Source of the DNA: Canis aureus
Taxonomy: Eukaryota > Chordata > Mammalia > Carnivora > Canidae
DNA: 64,000 nt
Direction: 5' to 3'
Assembly (NCBI RefSeq): GCF_053574225.1
Contig: NC_135622.1
Coordinates: forward strand, 34,947,552-35,011,551
In this document: in pieces, positions 32,166-43,779 of the stretch
How the letters are laid out: every line of letters begins with the position of its first letter
How positions within the stretch are numbered: position 1 is the first letter of the stretch
Notes under the pieces: generated by a model
What the model was told of the DNA's origin: nothing
Seen by the model: the letters and a program-made list of their open reading frames with translations, nothing else
Databases searched by the model: none
Made by a program: the position numbers and the translations under genes

Positions 32166-33847
32166 CACAAAACTATTTTTAAGCAATTATTCAATAGACA
32201 GAGGAAACTTTAATTGCACATTATGTTTCAAAAAATAAATATAGATCTATTTTAAGTTATACCAAATATTTTAATTTTGGCCCAAGTATCTGATGTGTCC
32301 TTAAAGCTATTCAGTCTTCCTATTTTTCCTGGACTGTACTTTATGGGCTCAGCTTTATTTCTAAAATGAATTACAAACTCACGTATGAATCATTTGCTGT
32401 CCTCATGTCACACCACAAGGTCTATTTTTGGGGACTGGAGGGGGAGAGTTGATAGCGATTACAAGCTTCTGTAGGAATTTGTTATTTGCTCAGATAAAAT
32501 GAGTCCTTTCTCTATGGGCTTCCCTTTGAAAGAAATTGGTTAAGAGATGCTATTTTCTAGGATTTTTGTACCAGTAAACTACTGCCACTAGGGCGCAGGG
32601 TGGGGGGAGAGGACATAAGGAAATGCCATGCAAATGTCACTCAGATCTGTCAACACCCATCCCAGGGATTTGGCAGACCATTAGTCAGCTTTTCCTCCAA
32701 GTGCCAACAGGCAGAAAAACCAAGCAATCGACCTAAAATTAAAAATTACCTCTAAGATCAAAACAATAGCTAAGTAATGAGACTTAGGGTTGAAAATGAA
32801 ATAAAGACACGCCCCCCAACAATAGATCAAAAATCACACGGTCTAATTTTATTCTTTCCCTTTAGGGCACCCCACCTCCCTCCAAACAACCAAGCCCTTC
32901 AATCAATTAGTGCCATCTAGCATGGAAAAGGCCAAAAAAAAAAAAAAAAAAAAATCACAGGCGGTATTTTCCACTGAGCCAGCCACTCTCTCTCTTTTTT
33001 TCTTCCCTGAGGTTAATAGTGAAAGTTCTGTTTGTTTCACAATGTATTAATTCTTGCTGCTTGCAAGAAATTATTTTTGGAGGTATCATATTTTAATATA
33101 AGTTTCCATTAATCTTTCCACATGATTCTCTTGCTTTTAAGTATGGCCCTTCCAACCAGGCTCACCCAACAATACCCATGCTTCATACACCCTCAGCCCT
33201 GAGACAGGCCAAACACTGTGTTCATCGCCTGGAACACAGCCCTGGACGCTGGTGGGGAAGGAGAGAACATTTGCAACCACACTCAAGTGTCATGGTGGTT
33301 TTCAGCTGGCAGAAGCAACCGAACATGAGTCGTTGCACTTTTCATGCTCATGAAGGGATTTTCCAAAAATCTAAGCTATGTTTTGAAATCTGCATTATTA
33401 CAGGGTATAGCTCCCTCCACTCCCCATTCTTTCTCCAGCCCTCTGCTTCCCAAATTGTTCGGGGGAGAACTTTTGGAAAACACAGCCAGAGGAAAGACGG
33501 ACTCTTTTTGCCAAGGACTAAAACAAGAGGCTGATGAAAAGAAATGTTGCATTATATTCTTTCACATTTTGGTTAGCCTAATTATACCCACTCAAGCTGA
33601 CTTCTCCATCCCAAATGCCAGAATTAGAAAGAATGATTGCCAATGGTAGAATGGCTGCCTGGGGACAAGAAGCCCCATACACACGAGAGCACCCAGCACT
33701 TTTATTTTTTCTTTCCAAATTCCAAGGCCTATTGTTATATTCAATATACTCCCTTCCCTTTTTTTCTTTTTTCATTTTCTATACACCACCCTCCTCTCTC
33801 TTGTGTTAGGACCTTATAAATAGAATGGCCAGTGTTTAAATTCACTC
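32166..33847. other. Intergenic, repeat-poor
   Basis: No gene is supported. A poly(A) tract lies at 32935-32954. The 118-codon frame at 33178-33534 starts and ends without any motif context and I do not call it. Repeat-poor AT-rich blocks at 32190-32780 are conserved-noncoding candidates. Confidence 0.4.
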
Positions 33848-34018
33848 TTGTCATTGGTCAGGTCACTTAGAGTCTCTGAGCCTCAGTTTCCTTTCCTGTC
33901 ACCTGACAATAAATGTACCAGGTTGATAAGGTTGTGCTACCACGATGATGAAAGATATCACATTGACTGGCACGTGATAAGTGCTCAGTAAATAACACAG
34001 AGCTACTATTACTATTAT
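33848..34018 (+). repeat. MIR
   Basis: 'tcaggtcacttagagtctc', 'tgagcctcagtttcctttcc' and, at the 3' end, 'gataagtgctcagtaaata' are MIR phrases in order. Confidence 0.8.
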
Positions 34019-34049
34019 TCCTGGTGTGGTAGGATGTCACATTGTGGCA

Positions 34050-34425
34050 TCCTCAAGAAAGGACACCCAGTGGTATTCATCCCCTTGTAGAGTCTCCTCC
34101 TACATAAAAAACTTAGCTTGATCATGTGACTTGATTGGGCCAATGAGGCCTTAACAAGTATGGTAGAGCAGAGGTCTGATAAACTTTTAGGGGATGAGGT
34201 GTGTTTTCTTGGAAAGCTCCCTGGGATCCCACTATCCGAATCATGAGAAGCCTAGGCTGTCCTGATGGAGAGACACCACACGGACATGCCCTGGAGGCAG
34301 AGACACCACCTGCAGACACCATATAGAGTGGAATGGAGGTGCTCCCACTGAGCACCCACTGCCATCGAGAGCAGAACTGTCCCTAGCATTGTGAGAGAGA
34401 ATAAATCATTATTGACAAATAACTG
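34050..34425 (+). mobile_element. Old LTR of MLT1-like type
   Basis: 'tagcttgatcatgtgacttg' with 'attgggccaatgaggc' at the left and 'gagagagaataaatcatt' at the right fit the layout of old MaLR LTRs (MLT1H-L range). Subfamily not determined. Confidence 0.45.
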
Positions 34426-34504
34426 AAACACCCAGGAAGTAAAAAGAAAACAAATTTAGGAGTTGAGTTTTACTCAACTCACGAAGATGGCATGACATGG
34501 ATTT

Positions 34505-34720
34505 TGGTGTCATGAGGTTGAATCAACAGCGAGGTTGAATCAATTACAAACTCTGACTGTGGGCAAATTAATTCTCTCTAAGCCTGTTTCCTTATCTCTG
34601 CATGAAAATAATAGGGGTTATTCCTTACGGCTGTTGCAAGTATTGGACAAAATCATCTATGTAAAATATTTAGTTTGGTGCGAGCAGCACAGCAAGCATT
34701 TAAAAATATGTTAGTGATAT
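34505..34720 (+). repeat. MIR
   Basis: 'caaactctgactgtgggcaa', 'attctctctaagcctgtttcc' and 'ggttattccttacggctgttg' followed by an AT-rich tail match MIR. The phrase 'gaggttgaatcaa' is duplicated at about 34514 and 34531 near its start. Confidence 0.65.
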
Positions 34721-35971
34721 CATCGTTGTTTTCCTTGAGGTGCAAACAGAAACATAGCAATTTTGTTTGAAATACTGAGATGTCTTGGTAATAACGAGTT
34801 GGCAAAGGGCACTGCCCAGCTTGGGGACCCTAAGGACACAGTGTGGCTGCAGAAGCCAGCCATTGCTATCTGGGGCATCCCTGCTATGGCAACTGAGTCA
34901 AATGACCTGCTCTTGTGTACACTCTTTTCCTTTAAAGAAAATATTGATGCTGAGTTTTCACAGGTGCTTTAGATTTACTCACCGGGGCCTTTATGCAACC
35001 ACCTGTCCTTGTTTTTCTTTTACTCGGGGTAGAAGAGATAATGCTAAGCCCAGCAAACCTGATTTGGCTCCAGGAATCCAAGCCATGGGAGAAAGCACAG
35101 GCATTGCCTTTTTACCAGGAGTGAGGAGTTCATCAGAGGAAACACAGCAACACCAGGTTCAGGGGGGCTTCACCCCTCCTTGTACCACGACAGCAGTCGG
35201 CCTAGTTTCAGCCCCAACCAAAAGCCGGGACTTTACAAAAATCCAAGATTTCCTAGGACCACCTCACCAACAGGAAGGGGGCCTGAGTCTGTGTTAAAGG
35301 AGAAAGGCCTCTAGCAAATGCGTATCAGAAGGCGCCTAAAAGATGTTATTTTAAAGGAAATCGGGCTTGACCAGGAGCAGCCATAAACCTCAAACATCTG
35401 TGCCACGGCCCATCACCCTGCACATTTTTAGAGGAGAACATAGTGTTACTTTTGCTGGCAGCACAGGTCTGCTGATAAGCAAAGATGGAATGTGTTTCAG
35501 GTGAGTACTATTTTCTGAGCAATTTAGAAACTTCAGAGGTGGTCGCTGGAAACGGGTCCCAGGACTGGGAGGGACTATTGAGCTCATATGCACAGCAGTG
35601 TCATTTGGTTCTGAATCTTTTACTGCTTTTGAAGTAAATCGGGGCCAGTTTCCCCCACTCTGTCATTCTGTCCCACCTTAAGGCAATCGGGCACTTTGCT
35701 GGTTCCTGTGGGTTCCTGGCAGGCCCATTGCATTTCTCCAGGGCAGCTCCCCCTCCTCCTATCAGCCTGGTACCATCTGTTCTCCTGGCCTTGCTCACTC
35801 CTCCAAACAGACCCCTTCTCCTGTCTGCAGATTAGCTCAGGGGAACTTCCTGAAGCTCAAGTCAATGTCCTCAGATGCAGATTGTCCAGAGAACCTCAGC
35901 TTAATTCATATTATGAGGTGCTCCAGATGCTTTCAACATAGCAAGGGAAAGACAGGAGGTGGAGTTGGAAC

Positions 35972-35993
35972 GGGGGTGGGGGAAGGGTGGGGG
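35972..35993 (+). repeat. G-quadruplex motif
   Basis: Four G-runs of 5, 5, 3 and 5 with loops of 1, 2 and 1 bases. This satisfies the usual G3+N1-7 pattern. Confidence 0.6.
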
Positions 35994-36340
35994 AGAAACA
36001 AGCCAGAAAGGCTGGTGCCACCAAGAAGCCAAGATTCTATGGAAAGGGAACAGACAATGTGACAGGGCAAAGGCCTAAGGGAAGCAAGTGATAAGCGGCC
36101 AGCCGATGACCAGGCAACAGAAGTAGGAAGGAGAGGCTGCCACAGGCTGAAAGGGAGCAAGGTTTCTGTGCACCCCCATACCTCCAACCTCCTCTAAGCC
36201 CCACTCCCTGCATCTGCACCTGGGCCACTGAGCCTCTGCTACCACCTGGAAGAGAATGTTAGCTGAAGCTCTCGCAGATAAAATGCCAAGCTGCAGGTAT
36301 ACGGTTCCCAGATGTAGAATTCGTGGTGGGAATGTCAATT

Positions 36341-36363
36341 TGGATCATTTAAGAAATGATCCA
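36341..36363. repeat. Perfect 10-bp inverted repeat
   Basis: TGGATCATTT, spacer AAG, AAATGATCCA. Could form a hairpin. No known element assigned. Confidence 0.6.
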
Positions 36364-37212
36364 ACCCAGGAGTACTTTCAGGAGAGGGCAGGGTGACCAC
36401 AGTGGAAAAAGGCAAGAAGCTGTAGTTCGAGGGAACCCACAGGAAAATCTCTTGAGGAGCATTGGCTGGAGGAGAGCACAGGAGACTGGGGTCAGATCAC
36501 ACATGGGTCACCAAACCAAAACTTTCCTCCATTTCTCCTCTTCCTCGTCCCTAAATCCGAGGCAGCACAGTGACTTGGAGGGGAATCATAGACATGCTCT
36601 GCAGGAAACACAGAAGAAGGCAGGCATGCCTCCCTCCCCCATCTCATGCATGTTTCCAGGCTAAAGCAACCCGTGCAGAGGATGGTAGAGCTTCTGCCCT
36701 AGTTGTGAGTGTTCTATGTCCTGGACACATTTATATTACTAATAAGATATGTTTTAAGTTTTTAATTACTATCTAATAATAACCAAAAAAGATGATACAT
36801 CTATGTGACATTTCACCCAAAGGTGGGAGTCAGGAGAAAGGACCCAACAAGTTTGCTAGAGCAGCCATGAAAAAATATGTGATCACACCAGATCAAATTC
36901 CATGTGTTCGATGCATCAATTCCGTGTTCATTGATACAGCCAGGCTTTGGTTAGCATCTCTCAGAATCAGTCTAGCTTGGGAGAGTGGAATGGAGAGGCA
37001 CCTCAATGAGAAGACCAAGTTGGCAAGGTCCCATGGCATGGTTGCAGAGTAGGGTGACCAGTGCTTTACCTGCTTCACCTCTATTCCCTCATTTCTCCAG
37101 GTTCTCTTGCTTACTGACCATAAGGCCATCTGGTTGACCCCCCTGGACTGCTAACCACCTGAGATCAGAAAGTTTCAAGCTTTTCTAAAGCCTTCCTTCA
37201 AAAGTAGCTATA

Positions 37213-37375
37213 GGGGCACCTAGGTGGCTCAGTGGTTGAGCATCTGCCTTGGGCTTAGGTTGGGATTCCAGGGTCTTGGGATTGAGTCCCATATCAGGCT
37301 CCTCGCAGAGTCTGCTTCTCCCTCTGCCTATGTCTCTGCTTTTGTGTCTCTCATGAATAAATAAATAATTGTTTT
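37213..37375 (+). mobile_element. SINEC copy
   Basis: Head 'ggggcacctaggtggctcag', core, (T/C) tract, tail 'aataaataaataattg'. A 12-bp direct repeat with one mismatch (AAAAGTAGCTAT / AAAAGTTACTAT) flanks it. Confidence 0.9.
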
Positions 37376-37387
37376 AAAAGTTACTAT

Positions 37388-38564
37388 TGGAACTTTAGAG
37401 AATTACTACAAAGCATCCCTCTCTTAACTGCTCATATAGAACCAGTAGAGAGAGATAAACATTAAAGGCAGGCAGATGGAGTTCAAAATATCACTTTTCT
37501 TCCTCATAAAGCTGTTGGAGACCGTGGCTTAGAGGTGGGGACCAAATAACTGTGCCAGTATCACACCTCCAACTTAAGCCATCCACAGCAGCTCTGGACT
37601 ACCCCCAAGGCTCCCATGAAGGAATCTGCCGTGGTAACCTCTAGGGTAGGTGGTCTCTAAGCTAGTGGGGAAAGGAGAGGGTTGAGCCCCTAATTCTCAG
37701 GGGTTGCTCTCAAGTTCCCTAACCAGACAAATTACCCTTCCTCCTTGGCAGGAGAAATGGAGGGAGCAAAAGTGGTAGAAGAGCCCAGTTCCTCCTACAG
37801 TGAACAGGAGTCAGTGTGTACCTGCTGCCCTACCTAAGTCCTACTATTAGAGCAGAGCCAGGCTTCTCTGGTGGAAGAGGAACCCACGCTCCCTTCTATC
37901 CCCATGGGGGAGCTGGAGAAGCAAGGAGACTTGGTATGGAAAATGCCATCTGGGCCCTTGAACAGCCTCCTAGCCAGGATGGAAAAAACACTGCTACTGT
38001 GGCTCCTTGATTCTTTGGTAGATTTGATTCCTGAAACTGGATGCTCAGCTTCTTGAGCCTTAGGAGCCCTTTGCCACCACTGGCCTATTGCTGCCCATCT
38101 GCCCCTGTGTGCAATCTGGCACAGTCAGAAGGCACCTCTGTGCCCAGGGAAGCCTAGAAGGGAAGGAGGAGTGAGGCAAATCCACTCTCTGCATGGCCTC
38201 ACTCAATAGGGTTCTCCTGCCTTCCCTGACCCCTCTCTGGTAAAAATCCAACTGTAGACTTCCTTAGGGGTCTAAAAGCAGCTGGTTGTGTCTTTCTTTG
38301 AACTGGATCTATGATATTCATTTATTTGCTTGTTCAGAAGAACAGTTCCTGGGAGAAGCCAAGAATGAATGATGGTGTTTATGGACTGGGAAGAAAGAAT
38401 TGAGGGTAGAGCTGTGTGGATTTTTATTACTGGATATTTATTTCCAGGTCACTTAAAATCCATAATTTTTAATTTGAAAGTGGAAGAGTGGGCAAGAAGA
38501 GTCACAAATCCTTTGGATAAATTATCAAAAGCTTAGAGACACTCTTCATCCAAAAATGTGCACA
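37388..38564. other. Intergenic, nothing recognised
   Basis: No gene or clear repeat. Overlapping short frames around 37816-38056 have no motif. Confidence 0.4.
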
Positions 38565-38715
38565 TACATATGATGTATATGTATATGTGTATATATAGTA
38601 TTATATATAAGGTATTATATATTTATGTGTTATATATATGAAGAATTATATTGTATATATGTAAAGTATATAGACTCCTTGGAAGCATGTTTATATTTAT
38701 ATTTATATATCCCAG
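38565..38715. repeat. AT-rich (TATA)-type low-complexity tract
   Basis: Degenerate TATATA/TATGTA array with interruptions. It may be a decayed microsatellite. Confidence 0.7.
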
Positions 38716-39821
38716 AATAAGAACCCCTACTTTCAACCATACAGAGTTTTAGAAATATATAGAACATCAAATGTAGTTTGGTACAAAAGAGAAATCTCAA
38801 TTGAATAAACAAAACCTATTATTTTTAAGAAATTTATATCCTATATTCTTTAAAAATTGAAATGCAAATAATAAAAATAAAGGAAACCATATATAAGATC
38901 TGCAGAATTAATTATATCAGCAAACAGATTGTTACTATAATTAAACTCATATTTAAGTCTGAGCTTCCTGGCAGCTAAGATAAACAGAGAAACATCAAGA
39001 AAAGCAACCGATTATGGAGAACTAGGTGTTTGGTTTTCTAAGACCCGCGGAGGATACAGAGGATACGTAAAACATGGTCCTTCTCCTTAAGGAAGAAAAA
39101 AAAGACCTTCAGAGGCTAAAGGCAAGGGCAGGGGTCTGTGATGGGGCTCCTGTTCCATGCTATAAATGGAAGTTTCAATGGTACTGCATGGATACAGAAA
39201 GAGATAGCCTTGAAGTCTCATTTGAAATTCATGAAAAATATTTCAAACAGGCTTTGGGGAAAATCCAGTTTATGAAGTGAGGGAGGGAGGATTATGATGA
39301 GTCCTTCTTTCAACAGATTAGTGGAGTGCCTCCAGGAAGTGTCCATCCTCAGGAGCCTTCTGGAAAACAGTTTGTTGAATGCTCAGGATCAATTTTGATC
39401 TTTTCAAGGAGTGTTCTTTAGGAGTACAAAGGTAGCATCACAGCCAAATGCACTCTTTCTTTAGAAGCATCAATTCCAGAATAGCTGCTAGATTTTACAT
39501 TTCCATCAGGACCCGACACAGTCCAATGTCAGTCCAGCTGGTCTCTTATCCAATCCAGGGAATTCTGGGGAATATACTTGCATGAGAAGCTGCTCCATCT
39601 ACTAATTCCATCAGATCCAGCTACCGCTGAGAAAAGCAGCTCCTGCCACCTTCTCAGAAAGTCAGCAAGAGCCAACCTGCCTCTACCTATGACCTGAATT
39701 AGTACCTTCCCATCCCTACCCTGAGTTCTCATTTAAAAATCACTTATAAATAGGAAACATGCCCTACAGACTGTGAAATTACCTACCTAAATATTTAATA
39801 TTTTTCCCCATGAAAGAGCAT
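38716..39821. other. Intergenic, nothing recognised
   Basis: AT-rich to 38940, then mixed composition. No gene or named repeat seen. Confidence 0.4.
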
Positions 39822-39995
39822 CTTGTGGGTTGAGAGATCAAGCCCTGATCGGGCTCTGCACTAAGCATGGAGTCTGCATAAGACTCTCTCTCCCTCTCCC
39901 TCAGCCCCACCCCTGCTCAATCATCCACCCTGCTCAATCATCCGCATTCTCTCTCTCTCTCTCTGATAAATGAATAAATCTTAAAAAAAATAAAA
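39822..39995 (+). mobile_element. 5'-truncated Can-SINE
   Basis: 'agatcaagccctgatcgggc', 'tctgcactaagcatggagtctgc' and the pyrimidine tract with tail 'ataaatgaataaatctt' are Can-SINE. The head and A-box part are missing. A short internal duplication, 'ctgctcaatcatcc', is present twice (about 39912 and 39929). Confidence 0.8.
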
Positions 39996-40004
39996 GCCCC
40001 AGGG

Positions 40005-40080
40005 CATCGAGTTTTTAAAGACTCTACAAGTGATTCCAATGTGCAGCAACAGGTCGAAAATCACTGCTCTAAATTCTTGT
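40005..40080 (+). repeat. hAT-Charlie (MER5-like) end fragment
   Basis: 'aagtgattccaatgtgcagc' and 'aaaatcactgctct' resemble the last part of MER5-type elements (..GTGATTCTAATGTGCAGCC..GAGAACCACTG). Confidence 0.45.
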
Positions 40081-41149
40081 CGCTTACAGAAGCCATCAAT
40101 TTGCTGATGCCCAATTCTCTGGGTCCTCAAAGATCTTCACTGGTCCTCAGTGAAATATGATGATAAAGTTAGCCCAGGCTGGAGATAATCTGCTGATATT
40201 AGAAACTGCCTTCTAGTAAATGTTTCTACTCAGGGCACCAATTTTTTTTCCTAATCAAGTCAGTTCCCTCACTAATGGGCCAATTACACTATTTATTCCT
40301 GATTCAGACACTAACTTGATTTTGGCAGACCATTGAAATTCTATCTCTTTGTATTCTCCCAAATTTGGAGCAATAAGAATCCTTACAAAAGGATTCTCTG
40401 CTTCACAAAAGAATTCCTGGAACGTTTTCTTAAAAGTGCACTTAAAAATATTATCTGATTTGCAGTAACACTTAAATTAAGATCTGGACCTTTGCAGGGC
40501 TGGTGGCTTCTACAGTCCCTGATAAAGGCAGAAGTGCCTTTCAAAACATCCGTTTGCTCCCACTGTAAGTTCTGCTCGGAACACCCCATTGGGTTCCTTG
40601 GTTACATCTGCTTGCAGAAAGTTGTGGCGAGTGATAAGAGCTTCAGAAATCCTGGAGCTGTTTTCCCAGCCTTCTGTTACCAAAACAGATATGGACACAA
40701 CAGAAGAACTCAGGTGATAGTGAATTTTGATGGGGAAAGTCTACTCCAAGTTACTCAATCATTAGTCTTCACGAAAGAGTCCTGAGCTGGTAAAACGATT
40801 TGCACTCATCAGCCTGTGGCAGTGGAGATCAGTCCTCTAGCTTGTTTTCCAAACTCACGCTAATGTTCTTTTCTAGCATAAATCTGCTACAGATGATGTG
40901 GGGAAATTTTTAATAGATAACAGCATAACTTCATAAAAAAGGGATGGCAAGATGCCCACACAAATTCAAAATTTACAAGATAGCCCCCGAAGACTCAGTT
41001 TGAGTCATCTCTATGCACAACCTTGGTCTATAAGTGCAGTTCCTGAAAAACAAACTCTTCTCTATCTATATCTATATTTATAACTGCATCTAAATCTATA
41101 AAGATACTCTGTCTTTACATATTCCATACTCTAGTTCCTTAATCCTTTC
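40081..41149. other. Intergenic, nothing recognised
   Basis: No gene or clear repeat. The 97-codon frame at 40492-40785 lacks any motif. Confidence 0.4.
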
Positions 41150-41287
41150 AACCTAGCATTGAGTTGACAGATTTGGCAAGTAAAATACAGGATACCCAGT
41201 TATTTTTGAATTTCAGGTATGCAATTAACACATTTTTAGAATAAGTATATCCCAAATATTGCATATATTTTATCTGGCAACCCTAGC
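41150..41287. repeat. Old nonautonomous DNA element fragment
   Basis: 'aaaatacaggatacccagtt' with 'tttttgaatttcaggtatg' and 'tcccaaatattgcatatatt' ending in 'atctggcaaccct' resembles a palindromic mammalian DNA element whose ends read AGGGTTGCCAGATAAAATACAGG. I cannot name the family with confidence. Confidence 0.45.
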
Positions 41288-41429
41288 TCTGCATCCTTTC
41301 TGAAGATCTAAGACTGGAGGGCTTATGCTTTTTTTTTTTTTCTTGTTCTTGTTCTTTTTCTTTTTTTGCTCCCCCTCAGCCAGCTTCTCTCTCAAAAACG
41401 ATGAAGTGTCAGAGATGTCTGTATTTCTT

Positions 41430-41850
41430 CTACATTCATCATAACACTATGTATAATACCTAAGGTATGGAAACAACCTGAGAGTCCACTGACAGAAAAA
41501 TTGACCAAGAAAAGTGGTAAATATGTGGAGTGATTAAAGTGTTAATTCGTTGGTGGAATTCCTTCCACAAGACATACCGTAGTATTATCAAATCACCATG
41601 TTGCACACTTTAAATATCTTAAAATGTTATTTGTCAATTGTACCTCAGTAAAGCTGAATAAAATGAGTTAAGAAGGATGCAGAGAGAGGGATTGCCAAGG
41701 AAGTGGAAATGTGTTGCTTATCTTGACAGAAAGTACAGTATCTTGATCATGTTGGTGGTTTCATAGGTATACATCTATTGAGATCCATCAAATTGCATAT
41801 TTTAAAAAGAATTATTTATGTTATTTTTACTTCAATCAAATTTTAAAATC
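41430..41850 (+). repeat. Old LINE-1 3' UTR fragments
   Basis: 'aaggtatggaaacaacctgag' and 'tcaccatgttgcacacttt' with 'tttgtcaattgtacctcagtaaag' are L1M 3' ends. A second such end, 'tgatcatgttggtggtttc', follows with 'ttttacttcaatcaaat'. Confidence 0.55.
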
Positions 41851-42007
41851 AATTCAAAAGTTGAATTTGAAAAAGACAAATTAAAAAAATCAAATAGTAG
41901 CAATTGCTGACTCAAAATTAATGCAATCTTGAGGCAGACCTACAATGTCAAAAGAGAAATATGTCAACTAGACAGTTTGGTGTTGTCAAAGGGACAAGAT
42001 ATGCATG

Positions 42008-42031
42008 TTCTCTCTCTCTCTCTCTCTCTCC
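42008..42031 (+). repeat. (CT)n microsatellite
   Basis: Short pure TC array with a decayed extension into 'cctctctgtttctgtctc'. Confidence 0.8.
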
Positions 42032-43779
42032 CTCTCTGTTTCTGTCTCCTGAGCCAGAATTATCACTTCTTAGCATTGCAGGTTTCTAGTCTCACAATGA
42101 GCTCCTCCCACAGTCAAGACAGAATAACAATCACCTCAGCTTCCAATACTGGTTAATGAACCCTAACTTCCTGTCTACTTTGCTCCTCCTCTCTGTGGCT
42201 CTCCTGATTGCTGACTTTTACCTGGACACTTGACTTCCTACTTTATGCAGTTTCTACAACATCCCTTAGTAGATGTTTGTGAAGACTTTGTGTTTCCATC
42301 CTCAACCTTGCCTTCATCCAGTGTCTGGACCCAGGCTATTCTGTCCCTGATTCTGATTTTTAGCCCTATAACTCTTTTCTCCATCCCATTGTTCAGATTT
42401 CTCTGCTTTCTTAGTACCATACGGTACTATGCTACGGTCTGTGACACAGGATGACTGGGGCTCTCGGGATAGTTTGCACATTGGTCAACAGTGGTCAGAT
42501 TACATAAATTAAAAAACCCCAGTTATTGCTTCAAACATCTGTTAAGATTTCTTTTTTTTTATCTGTTAAGATTTCAAAGTTACTTAGGAAAATGAGACTT
42601 TATTTTAAACACAAACTTTAGAGTTTGAGAATAAAAACAGCGAAGCTGTTTCCCAGAACAGAGAGGACCATTTTTCAGAAGTTGAAAAGTCTACCAAAAT
42701 TTCAAAACAGAGTAATAATGCCTTCCCAATGCCCTCAGTCCAAAAAGACAATATCACCCACCAATGCAGTATATCACTGCTTTACCATCATCAGAACCAA
42801 CTCAATTTCTCTCTTCCTTTATTCCCTCACCCCTCTTTTCTATTATTCTTCTATTCTTTTGGGTTCCCTCCACTATAGTTCTTAATTCTCATCATATATC
42901 TCTTCCCAACTTCCTCCATTTTAACTGCGTATGATATGCAATTTACATTGAATCATCTGTTCTATTTCTAGAATATAATTTTTCTATATCCTATTTTAGC
43001 TTTAAGGATATAGATTACAATTAAATCATAGTATTTCCCTTCCAGTATCTAACAAAATGAGAGAAAGAAAAAACAAAAACAAAATATTAAAAACTAAGGG
43101 GAAAATTACTAACAGCCACAAAGCAAGAAAAAGGGATTAAGTTGATATTATTAATTTTAAAAACTGGTAAATAAGGAAAGACAGATGATTACAAAGTGAG
43201 ACAGAGAGGTAGCACAGCTCTGCTTTTACCCTGGCCCAAATTCCCACAACTTGTACTGCTGAATTGATCAAATCAAACATGGAAAGAATCCAACTCAGTC
43301 ATTATCTTTTCCCTTTTCAATCTGAGTTCTGGGCATAGGGAGGCTATTAGGGGAAAAGGAAGTGGAATAGGTACTGGCTGTCCAGTCTAAGGGCCAAGGC
43401 TACATTCCCACTGGAAAGTAGCACACCCATCAAGTAGACCTCGACACAGGACCATTAACAAAATCCCAACACAATGAGCAGGGGCTAGGTTATCTAACAA
43501 AGACTGTAAATATCCCAGCTGGGCTCTCTCCTGTTGTTATTCTCTTGAGTTATAAAAGACTGTGTAGAACACAAGAAAACTCATCCATCAAGCTACTGCT
43601 GGGAAGAACAAACAAATTAGTTATAAATAATGTGAAAAAAATCAGGAAGGCATCTTCAGTGACTAGATGATACCATACCATACCAAATATGAACATGGTA
43701 AAAAGAAATGGCATGGCAATTATTTCAGTATTATATGGTATGGAAAAAAGAAAGCAAAATAAAGACAAATAAGAACATA
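42032..43779. other. Intergenic, nothing recognised apart from the T9 insertion
   Basis: No gene is supported. It includes the T-tract insertion at 42537-42575. Open frames are under 90 codons with no motifs. Confidence 0.4.
42537..42575 (-). repeat. T9-only insertion with 15-bp direct repeat
   Basis: ATCTGTTAAGATTTC is present at 42537-42551 and 42561-42575 with nine T between. The complement of the right junction is TTT/GAAA, a common LINE-1 endonuclease variant site. Confidence 0.55.

Larger units (their letters stand above)
34721..37200. other. Intergenic, nothing recognised
   Basis: No gene is supported. The longest frame, 170 codons at 34785-35297, has no conserved motif, no preceding promoter-like context and another long frame overlapping it, so I treat it as chance. 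It includes a quadruplex-type G-run group (35972-35993) and a hairpin (36341-36363). Confidence 0.4.

Noticed and set aside
34785..35297. 170-codon open frame, plus strand
   Set aside because: No recognisable domain, no promoter or splice context, overlaps another frame; treated as chance.
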